Notes under the pieces: model-generated
What the model saw: the letters and a program-made list of their open reading frames with translations, nothing else
Database searches by the model: none
What the model was told of the DNA's origin: nothing
NCBI RefSeq assembly: GCF_014066305.1
Contig: NW_023501186.1
Span: 1 to 26,226 of the forward strand
Length of the DNA: 26,226 nt
From: Letharia columbiana
Taxonomy: Eukaryota; Ascomycota; Lecanoromycetes; Lecanorales; Parmeliaceae
Direction: 5' to 3'
Program-made: the position numbers and the translations under genes
Part shown: one piece after another, positions 11,513 to 20,308 of the stretch
Layout: every line of letters begins with the position of its first letter
How positions within the stretch are numbered: the stretch's first letter is position 1

Positions 11513-12379
11513 AAAGGGACCTGGTGCTCAGGATTCAAGCGACTGACAGACCAATGGATTCGTTCCATGACCAGCACGAAGTGACTTCGAGTACTCCCTC
11601 GCATTCCTCCTTGAGATGGTAGTGGCGTCCAGGATGGTGAGGACGGATCGCCAAGGCTGGACTTAAGTGTCTACCCCCATTTGCGCCCATTTTAAATCCG
11701 ATAATTCCGACGTAACAGCCATGTCACGGTACGCCAAGGCCTCCTCCAGAGCCACCACCCATTTGGGCCTAGTGTGGCTTGGCACCGCACATATCTGCCC
11801 TGCAGGCACATAGAATAATGAACATCTTTACACCACACCATGAATTCATGACCCAGTCATCCATTTCCTTGACAGTAGCCTTTTTCTTGACTAGACTTCT
11901 ACCTCTCAGTCTCTCTTCGTGTCTTTAAAAATAGCCAGAATAAAAATAGGCTACATCTGAGTCCAGGACAGAGATTTCTGCTATATCAGGCCTACAGACG
12001 GCGACTATAGTACCGTAGTATTAGTCATTATGATAGACTATGATAGTAGGCTATTTAAATAAGGAGTAGTGGTAGCTATGATAGTGGTAGCTATCTATGT
12101 CGGATTTAAAATGGGCGTAAATGAGGGTAGACACGATTAGCCTTAGCTTGTATCGCCGAATAGATGTCGACAAGAGACGATTGATAACAACAAGGTGATT
12201 ATCATACCAATGATGTGCGTGGCTCGACGCAATGGATTTCCGAACCGTACAGATTGAGTTGCATAAGGCCTATTGGTACAAGATACAGATGCCACGGAAC
12301 GCTCCCATCGCTGTGCAGGACAAATCAACCAGACTGGCCGTGCCTGGACAACTTCCAAGGCCAATGGCCACGAAATGTC
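11513..12379. other. Intergenic region between the dehydrogenase and MRS2
   Basis: About 870 bp separates the dehydrogenase start from the MRS2 stop (both minus strand). The first 150 bp is the presumed dehydrogenase promoter. Most of the rest (11667-12134) is a MITE-like element, described separately. I see no coding frame of substance. Confidence 0.6.
11667..12134. mobile_element. MITE-like element with 35-bp terminal inverted repeats
   Basis: The left end at 11667-11701 (gtgtctaccc, then c, then catttgcgcccattttaaatccga in part) is the reverse complement of the right end at 12100-12134, with two mismatches in 35 bp. Both are C/T or G/A transitions. The 468-bp interior has no open frame and carries short repeats such as gatagtggtagctat near 12068-12095. 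Size, non-coding interior and long TIRs fit a non-autonomous DNA transposon. I see no clean target-site duplication: TA-containing sequence lies near both ends but does not align exactly. The superfamily is therefore not assigned; Tc1/mariner (pogo/Fot1-like) is a guess. Confidence 0.8.
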
Positions 12380-14188
12380 TCACTTCTCGTTTAAAGGCTT
12401 CTCCTCATTTACCGTTGGATACATCTCCACGGCTTCTGAGCCTTCTCTTACTCCTGCGCCGTCTTCTCCACTTTCATTCCTTGCCAGCTCCAGCCTCCTT
12501 TGTCGCTCCACCCTCGACTCTCCTGGTAAGGCCGGTAGAGGGGTGTTGACGTCTGTCCATGGTCCACGGCTCCTGCTCCCTTGCTCGCCCCACATACTGA
12601 CCCTTTGTACCCTTCGAAGCCTCTTGAGGCCATACGCCCATACCACCGCTGCCAAGACCGTCGACGTGGCTGTCACTCCCAAAAAACCGAGATCCGATTC
12701 CTCGATGAAGTTCTTCAGATTCATACCGTAGAGACTGGCAGCGAAGGCCGCAGTGCCAATGCCCAAAGTGCCAATGCTAAACTTGAGATCGAGAAGCATA
12801 AGGGAGTTGCGATTGGCGTCAAGAATGGCTTTCACGCTGTTGACGTTAGTATGGAACAATGTTGTTGGCGAAACTTGGGACACTTACACCTCCTCAGTGT
12901 TTCGAATATTGCTGACCTGATTCCCAGCGATTTGGACTATCTCATCGCAGACTTTGTGGTACGATTCTAGCAGCATCTCAACCTCTGTGTGGTCGTCTTC
13001 TTCCCTGACTTTTCCTTGCGCCCTTTCAGTCAAGTACATGGTCACAAGGTCATCGTCCGCCTCGAGTAGATCATCTATTGCATCTCTCACGAGCCTAGCT
13101 TTTCGCTCAAATGTGCCCAGTCTTTTTGAATATATGAGTAAATGGCGTAGCTTGTCACGGTCTATGTCCTCCTCAAGCTCTTTTAAAACCTTCTGCACCG
13201 GCTCAGAGACGACCTCGAATTCTCCCTCGAGGCCACTCGTGACGCTGATAAGCACCGCTTCCAAAGCTCGGAACTCGTACGGTAAGCCTCCAGCTTGCCG
13301 TGATGTTTCGTGCTGACCCAGCTTCCCTTGAAGATCGTGGATAAATTGGGACTGAGTGTATGAGTCCGTAGTACCATATGCATCAAGTACGAGTACACGG
13401 TTGTGCTTGATGAGAACGCGTAGGTGGAGAAGATTGATCAAGATTGCGGAGGGACGGACGAGGATATGGGGCAATAGAGAGGAATCAATTTTTCTCAGGT
13501 CACGAGGGAGTAGACCATACTACACAATCTATCAGCATCGATCTCTCCTTTCGGACACTAGATTTGTTGGACATACCTTGGCAATTAGCTCGGACTTCTT
13601 GAACTCACCATCCATGAACGTGACATTCCCGTTCTCATCGAACTCTGTGCACCGTAGTTTTAACTCGTTCGGCCCTTTCAGTGTTTTCCTACGACCAAAA
13701 TGCGTGCTGCCAGTATCATCCAGGAAACTGGGTAGCGCGGGTGAACCACTCGACTTCAAGGCTGAATTTTCTTTGCGCATTTTGTCCTTCCATGGCTTTT
13801 TCCACAGCGGTCGAGTATCGGTAGACCGATACTGAGAGGAGCTCGCCTTTCTTGGGGGAAAGCCAAAAGGCGCCGGCAAACTCCTGCTTGCAAGGGCAGG
13901 AAATCTTGAGGACCCTCGCTCGGAATATGGTCTAAGGAAATCTAGATTAAGGAGAGACGATTCGACGTAAGCTTGACGGCGCGAACTCGTGACCAGATGT
14001 CTCCTTGTTGAAGGTAGAGCGTGCGCTACGTTCCCTGGAGCTCCTTTTGCGCCTCGACATACAGAAATTGGGCAGGCCGTTGCTCTTGTGCTAGGAGTGA
14101 AGAAGCAGGCATGCTCAGACTGGGACCGGAGAAAGCGGAGAACAGACAAAGAAGGTGTAGACGTAGTCGGCCTAGGAGCAGGCCTCAT
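12380..14188 (-). CDS. MRS2: Mitochondrial inner-membrane Mg2+ transporter, CorA/Mrs2 family (three exons)
   Basis: Exons are 14188-13577, 13519-12888 and 12836-12380, giving 566 aa. The 57-bp intron (13576-13520) and the 51-bp intron (12887-12837, with a perfect TACTAAC branch point) restore ELIAKYGLLPRDLRKID and NTEEVVKAILDANRN. The diagnostic YGMN motif is at about 450-453 (SLYGMNLKNFIEESDLGF), after TM1 (about 429-450) and before TM2 (about 463-480), with a basic stretch after TM2 (KRLRRVQR). A long helical domain with conserved Glu/Asp (DDLLEADDDLVTMYLTE) precedes TM1. The Arg/Ser-rich N-terminus with few acidic residues fits a mitochondrial presequence. Family knowledge: Mrs2 forms a pentameric channel bringing Mg2+ into the matrix and is needed for group II intron splicing in yeast. 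It is somewhat longer than yeast Mrs2 (about 470 aa), mainly through the N-terminus and acidic C-terminal tail. The paralogue Lpe10 is a less likely alternative. Confidence 0.95.
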
Positions 14189-15603
14189 ATCCTCAAGAAA
14201 GCATGGGGTAAAGTTCGTTTGTATGGTTGCTCATAAATAAGGCCTCGTGGAACGGGAAATATTGGAGTTGAAATTTAGCGTATGCACGAAGCTTTGCGTC
14301 TTGGCATTGAAAAACTCGCAACCCCAGAAAGCAGAATGGGGAGTGTTTTTGATGTATAGAAAAGCAATGCACGAAAATTAGTCTTCCCATTATCGCAATT
14401 TTGAGGCCGCCAGATAGATTGTATCTTCATCAACATATACGGAGGTCTGCACCAAAGTCCTGCACATGCCAAGACGCCAAGGCTTATTAGCCCTAACCCT
14501 ACTTTCGGAAGGCGGCTCTATAGCAACGGACTGCCTAGGACTATCTTCCAGGAGTGCAAGACATTGATTGATTGATTGATTACATCATACTACCCTGAAG
14601 TCTTGCCTTGATAGCCGACTATGCGAGACGCGTAACTAATCTATCTAACCGTTTTTGGACTAGCCGAAAGCTGAAAGAGGGTCCCCTACAATCGCAGAGC
14701 CCCTGACTCAAGTGCCGTATCCTTCTTTTTAACCCGTAACCCTCATGTGTATGTGTGTGCTTATAAACTAAATAAAGGACTCCACTGAGCCCGGGAGTCC
14801 CGTAGAAAACAATATCCAAATCCCAACTCTTTTGTCAATCATTCTACTCGGCGGGATTACTCTAACGATTACTGAGGGTCACTACTCCTCAGCAATCCAT
14901 TACTCGATGGATAAAGCCGAGGTTCAAGATCCGGTATCACCACGTCGGATACGTTTCGATAGAGCGAGGTCGAACGATTTATGCTATATATCTCAAGGCA
15001 CCTTTAGAAAGCGCGAAGAAAGGTGGAGATTCTCTCGCGTTATAGGCTGATTGCTAGTCGATGAAGGGAAAAGAGATATGTCTCTTAGGGGAGATGTGAT
15101 ATAACGATATGGTGTGGATTGGCGAATTAGTGTAAAGTGAAGTAAAGTGTAAGTGTAATATAGTTATTATAGTATATTAAGATATTAAGATCTAACACGT
15201 ATAAAGACGTTAAAGCTAAAATAACTGAAATAACACGTAGCGTCTAATGCCCGTGTTGAGAGAGTAGAATTAATATTGTTATTGCTGATAATAATAATAA
15301 TGTTATTTATAGGAGGGGAAGATCGGTATATAATAGTGATAATTGACTATTAAGCTTAGTCGAAAGGAAGACTTCGTGGCCTAGCTATCGGAAAAGGCGT
15401 ATGATATTACGATATTCAGAGGGTCATTAGTCTCGAGGCCTACAGTTATATAATCGCTTCATTATTAATACGGGCCCTATATCAAATAATGAGCTAATTA
15501 TCGTACTAAAGGCCTTAGGTCCGTAGGATACGTGGTTGTAATGTGATTTCAATAATAAGGTATACGTGTTATGCGAAAGTTTTTCGAGTGCAAGACATAC
15601 TAT
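14189..15603. other. Gene-free flank of the transposon island
   Basis: This holds the MRS2 promoter side, then increasingly repeat-like DNA. I see no supportable gene. It contains a tetranucleotide run at 14563-14581 and, from about 14830, moderately GC sequence with a small hairpin (arms gattactgagg at 14867-14877 and cctcagcaatc at 14887-14897, one mismatch, 9-nt loop). From about 15100 it becomes AT-rich, but it keeps many CA and TG dinucleotides, unlike the saturated block that follows. The block from about 14833, starting TGTCAATC, could be a decayed LTR, but I could not find its partner. Confidence 0.45.
14563..14581. repeat. Tetranucleotide microsatellite (ATTG)n
   Basis: About four and a half perfect copies of attg occur here. 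It is a short simple repeat with no inferred function. Confidence 0.9.
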
Positions 15604-15632
15604 TAGATAGGGTCTACAAAGATTCTGAAGAC
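15604..15632 (+). repeat. Left arm of the 29-bp inverted repeat
   Basis: This is the inverted partner of 17799-17827, with one transition between arms (TACA here versus TGCA there), itself in RIP context. Confidence 0.8.
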
Positions 15633-17798
15633 CACATTTTACCTACATACGGCTAGATTTCGAGTCTATACTAACGCTATTAGATAACTAATAAATCTTA
15701 TATTATTTACTTAGCTATAGCTTTATAAACGTTCTAAAGTCTTTAAAATATATATAAAGACTTTAAAGAAGTTAATTAATTAATAGTAGCCTCTATAGAG
15801 AGACTAGCGTCGTTATATTACTAAGAATAAGTCTTAGCTAAAAAACGTTAAAATAATCGAAGAAGTTAAAGTAATCGTAGTTCGACTATTCGCTTCGCTT
15901 ATAGTAGTCCTTAACTCAAAGACGCTAGTCTTAAAGACGCGAAAATTTATTATTTCTTTCTAATTCTATATAAATCTCGATCTATAACTTAAATTCTAAT
16001 AAATATATCTTAATATATATATACTAGCTTTTATAAACTATAATTTAACTTTCGAATATAAGCCTTAATAATCTTATCGACCTTTTTTACTAAATTTCCT
16101 TAGCGAATAGCTCGCTTTAGGCCTTCTCCGCCTTTTCTATAACTTTTCTTTTATTATAATTAGAGATTTATATATTTAATCTACTAATATCTATCTCTCT
16201 TCTAAGTAATTATCTTTAAAGTATCTTATATACTCGCTTAACTACGGCCTCTTTATAAATAGCCTTAATATCTCGCTTAATAATTTATCTCGAGTAGTTA
16301 TTAATAATAGATCCTTTTATAAACTAAGCTAATAACTACTATATACTCTTTAAAATAATAAAAGCCTAAATAGTAGTAGTTCTTTAAATTATTAATCGTA
16401 TTTAATAATATCTTCGACTTTATAGAAGATTCTAATAAGTATAAGGATATAGACTTATCTAAGTTATGGCGAGATATTAGTTTTTAATTTTTCGAGTACT
16501 ACTTTAAAGTTATAGAGTATAAAATTAGTCTTTTAAAAGGCTAAATATATAATACTAGTATAAAGATTTAAGTTCTTATTTAATTAAATATTACGAAAGT
16601 TAAGTCTATTAAAGTTACTACTTTTAAGATATATAATTAAATCTATAATCTTCGTATAATAGTATTTAAATAGTTAAAAGTATTCTATATCTAATAGCTA
16701 TATAATATATATAAAATATAAGAAAGTATAAATAAGTCGATCTTTAATTATTGAATAAATATATGAAATTCGTAGATATAATGAGATTCGAAGCCGTTTA
16801 GAATTAAGACTCTCTTTTTTTACTTAACGATAATAAGAAATATATTAAAATGTAATAGCTAGTCGTATATTAGTCGATTATTTAAATATCTAGTAAATGA
16901 AATAACTAATATAGTATTCGAAGATAAGTCGTTTTTATCTTATTTATATAAAATATAAGTTCTTTTAAAATTACGAATAGAGGTATACTCTAATTTACGA
17001 CGCTAATATATTTTATAGATATAATATAATTATAATTATCTAAATCTATAAATTATAGAGACTTACTTTTATTTAAAGTAATAATATAATAAACGATTTT
17101 ATAGCCAATTCGAAAGCTAGTCTCGTTTATATTTTAAATATTCTAATATTATATACCCTTCTTTTAAGCTCTATCGAAATTTCTTATACGCTACGCGTAT
17201 ACTCTTAATATTATATATATTCTTACACTCGACACTAAGAGGTTTTTACTTTTATTTATAATATTTAAAATATTATTTTATAAATTATATAGTCTAATCT
17301 TTATCGAGTAATTTAAAAAATAATATAAATTTAAAGCGTTTTTAGAATATACTTAATAGTATTCTAAATGTAATTTAATTAAAGTAAATACTCGATATTA
17401 TTTAGACGATTAATATAATTATATAGCGACTATTCTTAAGTTATAATAAGACGTATATAAGTAATATTCGGTCTCCTGAGCTTTCCCCGAAGCCTCTTTA
17501 TACTTTCGTGTTTAGATTATATACTCTCCCGTATGCGCTATAAAATAACTTTCTTATACTTATTAATAATCTTCTAAATATTCCTCTTACTTGAATAGAT
17601 AAAGATTAATGTATAAAATAATAGTGATTCATATAGGGTGTATCGCAAACGTTTTAGACTGTTTTTGGTTGCATTCTTAGCGCATATTAGTCGCGATCCA
17701 CGTACCACCCTCTCGTCGCCTCTTAAGCCTATCAAATCGGAAGTTAACTCGAATAGGCTAGCTGGAATCTTAATAATCTTTAATAATTCTTCAAAATC

Positions 17799-17827
17799 GT
17801 CTTCAGAATCTTTGCAGACCCTATCTA
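17799..17827 (-). repeat. Right arm of the 29-bp inverted repeat
   Basis: This is the inverted partner of 15604-15632. Its terminal TA (17826-17827) also serves as the left TA of the adjoining foldback element. Confidence 0.8.
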
Positions 17828-17980
17828 CTCGTGCTGTCTAGGAGTGAGTTACCTCGCTTAATAGCGCCGGAGAGTTGACCAATCAAACTACGATTTTCGC
17901 GGAGAACTGAGTAGTTTGATTGGTCAACTTCTCTCCCGGCGCTATTAAGCGAGGTAACTCACTCCTGGACAGCACGAGTA
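17826..17980. mobile_element. 155-bp foldback MITE flanked by TA dinucleotides
   Basis: The left arm 17826-17891 and right arm 17911-17980 are near-perfect reverse complements around a 19-nt loop. Both start TACTCGTGCTGTC, continue through a shared core (aggagtgagttacctcgctt) and end near gaccaatcaaactac. They differ by one substitution and about 4 nt of indels. TA at 17826-17827 and TA at 17979-17980 fit the target-site duplication of Tc1/mariner-class elements. The element is non-coding and would form a very stable hairpin as DNA or RNA. It retains CA/TG dinucleotides, so unlike its left neighbour it has largely escaped RIP, either by being too short or by arriving later. Confidence 0.88.
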
Positions 17981-18255
17981 TATTGAACTTTAGGGACCTC
18001 TATTGGGCATGACAGGGGTAAAGGGACCCAGAATGGGCTCAGGTCAGGCGTTATCCCGAAGCTCCTTGGATTCGACCTGTGTCAAATGGTCTACTTCTAC
18101 CGATCTCATCTTTTTCACTCACGGAATTGAATTCTAGCTACCATCTCTGCTGAAAGTCTTGAAATCAGTCAAGAGCTATACGCTAACTGATCATTTGTTC
18201 AAACTGAAACGGGCACAGTCCATCACGCGTTGGCAAGTCGTCCCAATTGTCATCG
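17981..18255. other. Short spacer downstream of LAS17
   Basis: Normal-composition DNA lies between the foldback element and the LAS17 stop codon. It presumably includes the LAS17 3' UTR and polyadenylation region. I see no gene. Confidence 0.5.
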
Positions 18256-20308
18256 TTACCAGTCGTCCTCCTGGTCCTCTTCATCATCTGTGCAGATTAA
18301 AGTCAAGTCAGAAATAGCAATGTTTGTTATGGAGGGAAATATAGAACTTACCGCTTGCGCTGACCTTTTTGTTTCTTTTACTCAATGCCGCAGCAAGCGC
18401 ATCCCCCAATCCACCTCCTCCCGAAGGAGGTGGCGGCGCTGCTCCGCCTGAAGTGCCTCCGGATGCTGCACCTGGGACCGTAGCAGCGCTACTATCACGC
18501 TTTTCCTGGTCGCTGACTTTCTTCAATCGGCCTCCACCAACGCCGCCGCTCGCTCGAATAGAAGCCAGCACATCTTCCTTTCCTCCTGCCGGTTTCGTTA
18601 GGGGTGGAGCGCTGACGGAGTCTCGACCAGGCGGCAAAGGTGGAGGAGGAGGACCTCCGCCAGATGGCATTGGCATTGGCGGTGGCGGTGGCGGAGGAGG
18701 TGGTGCAGCGGATGAAGGCAATGGTGGGGGGAGGAGGCGGAGGGGGGCCTCCCGAAGAAGTTAGAGCACTTGGTACCGGTCTTGGTATCGTGGGCAATGG
18801 AGGTGGCGGGGGGTTGGCGGATGGATGGCGTTGTCCAGGCAAAGGAGGTGGGGGAGGCGGACCCGCGGATGGAGGTGGTGCAGCTGGACCTTTGGGAGGA
18901 AGCGGAGGCGCGGCGGCAACGCTAGGCGGTACGGCATGTCCGTGACCGGCCTCTCGAGAAGTGCGTGGAGAAGACTGTAGGGGAGCTCGACTTGGCGGTG
19001 GTGGAGGGGCCACCGAAGACTTTCTTTCTCCTTGAAAAGGTGGGGGGACGCCGAACTTTGGTCTTGCATCCGCTTCGTCCTCTATAGGCGTCTTTGGAGG
19101 TCTGGGAGGTGGAGGTGGACCAGGGTTTGCGACGTTCGAGACAGCTCGATTACGCTTCGGAAGGCTCGGAGCTGGCGCTTGCGCGAACTTGCCAGCGTCT
19201 GCGAGTGGCGGTGGTGCCCGGAATTGGTAAGCCGGGCGTGGTGATGGCGTCCTCTCAGGAGACCTTGACCGTGACCTTTCCTGATGGGAGGGAATGACAG
19301 TCTGACTTTCTTGGCGAGTCTTTCGAGATGGCGGTGGGGCAGGGGGTGGACCTCGTTTCGAAGAAACGGTACTGCCAGTATCCTGTGGGCTGATGGATTC
19401 CAATCGTCCAGGTGGAGCTCCTGGCAGCGGAGAGGGAGGTGCATTGACTCGCCGATCATCGCCGAAGCCATTGGCGACACCATCGTTGCCCCCAATCGGA
19501 ATTCCGCTTGCCTTTCGCTGTTCTATATAGTCCTTAATAAAATCGGAATTCTGCTCGATCTGATCCTCGGTGATGCCCATCTCCAGTAGCTCGCCCAATA
19601 ACCCTCTCCATGACGGATCAACCGTATCCAGCGATGACGCCCTATCACGGCTTGGACTGATCTGTGCATGGTTGAGTTGCGCAGGCTCCCGGGGAGGGAC
19701 AATAGACTGCGGTTGTGGTTGCGGTACGTGTGGAGCGGAGGAGGACCTCTGACCGTGCAATAGGCTACCAATGGCTCCGAACCGATGGTGCGATTTTCCG
19801 TTGGTTACTACCCCGCCTGCTGGCTGCGATCCCGAGCCTTGGAACGGCGTTGCTTTGGTGGCCTTGCTCGCATTCTTCTCCCGGTCGTCCATCTTCTTCT
19901 TGAATTGTTTGGCCTCTTTCTCGTCCACGAAGGATAGACCAGCCAGACAATTTTCAAGTTCAAACGAGTGAAAGAAGGTCCTATCCTGATTGTAGTAGAA
20001 GGGGTCGTAAATCTCTTGATCCCATACCACGCCGCGACTGGATCCCTAGCTGTTGTTCAATACCGTAGTCAAACCGAGCAGAGAGGCGGGCACCATACTG
20101 AAATATCTACCAACTTGATCCAGAAGGTGTTCCCAACCAGATCGTCTGCCAGCACAGCTGCACCTTGAAGTCCAGTGTAGACCCATTGTTGCTTATTTGG
20201 ATAAGCTACGTAAAGCCTAGCCACCGCAGCAGCCTGTATCTTGTTGACCGCCTTGGGCACCACTCTTTTGATTATTTGCTTGTCCGCGTCGGACAAAGCG
20301 GACGGCAT
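18256..20308 (-). CDS. LAS17: WASP-family Arp2/3 activator (LAS17), three exons, apparent frameshift in the polyproline tract
   Basis: Exons are 20308-20099, 20045-18352 and 18287-18256. The 53-bp intron (20098-20046) and the 64-bp intron (18351-18288, GTAAGT...GCACAG) restore WIKLVDISGSSRGVVWDQE and KKVSASDDEEDQEDDW. The WH1 domain spans about residues 1-125 (VARLYVAYPNKQQWVYTGLQ; ELENCLAGLSFVDEKEAKQF). A GBD-like helix (MGITEDQIEQNSDFIKDYIE) is near 235. A long polyproline region follows, then a WH2 (KEDVLASIRASGGVGG with LKKV) and the acidic tail ending in Trp. The frame in use up to about 18750 continues into non-proline sequence and stops at 18495, while polyproline, WH2 and acidic tail lie in the +1 frame. 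One base must be skipped in a C-rich run at about 18724-18750; with that, the exons total 1935 nt, exactly 645 codons including stop. The family nucleates cortical actin patches at endocytic sites. Confidence 0.92.
18724..18750 (-). other. Apparent 1-nt frameshift in the LAS17 polyproline coding run
   Basis: On the plus strand this is a run of G tracts (tggggggagg and gaggggggcc). Upstream coding is in one frame (SALTSSGGPPPPPPP) and downstream coding is one base over (PLPSSAAPPPPP...). A single extra base, or two missing bases, explains the switch. Homopolymer tracts are common sites of sequencing and assembly error. Confidence 0.8.

Larger units (their letters stand above)
15604..17827. mobile_element. 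RIP-degraded 2.2-kb element bounded by 29-bp inverted repeats
   Basis: The left end 15604-15632 (tagatagggtctacaaagat followed by tctgaagac) is the reverse complement of 17799-17827 with one G/A difference in 29 bp. Both ends can be read as TA plus a 27-bp TIR, which fits a Tc1/mariner-type DNA transposon by size and target preference (inference). From about 15655 to 17560 the sequence is very AT-rich, and CA and TG dinucleotides are nearly absent on many consecutive 60-base lines while CG remains. That is the expected outcome of saturated CpA-to-TpA RIP. No intact frame survives. On the minus strand, about 83 codons from 17825 down to about 17575 are open and protein-like (DRVCKDSEDDFEELLKIIKI), then TAA/TAG stops appear. 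I could not match the product to a transposase family. Confidence 0.65.

Noticed and set aside
14487..14500. Telomere-like ttagccctaaccct
   Set aside because: It is only two imperfect units, expected by chance in AT-rich DNA, with no array around it.
14921..14932. ggttcaagatcc resembling a tRNA B-box/T-loop
   Set aside because: It has one base too many for a B-box, and no matching A-box, anticodon arm or acceptor stem could be folded around it.
14833..15240. Possible LTR beginning TGTCAATC
   Set aside because: I found no direct-repeat partner, primer-binding site or polypurine tract, so it is mentioned only as a possibility.
18739..18775. A possible 28-bp micro-intron (GTACCA...GGGAG) in LAS17 that would also fix the reading frame
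   Set aside because: It has the right length modulo three and a CTAAC-like branch point, but 28 bp is far below workable fungal intron lengths, and the joined product would read APLRLLPPP instead of polyproline. A 1-nt indel is simpler.
18369..18945. Gly-rich plus-strand open frames
   Set aside because: They are antisense shadows of the LAS17 polyproline coding sequence.
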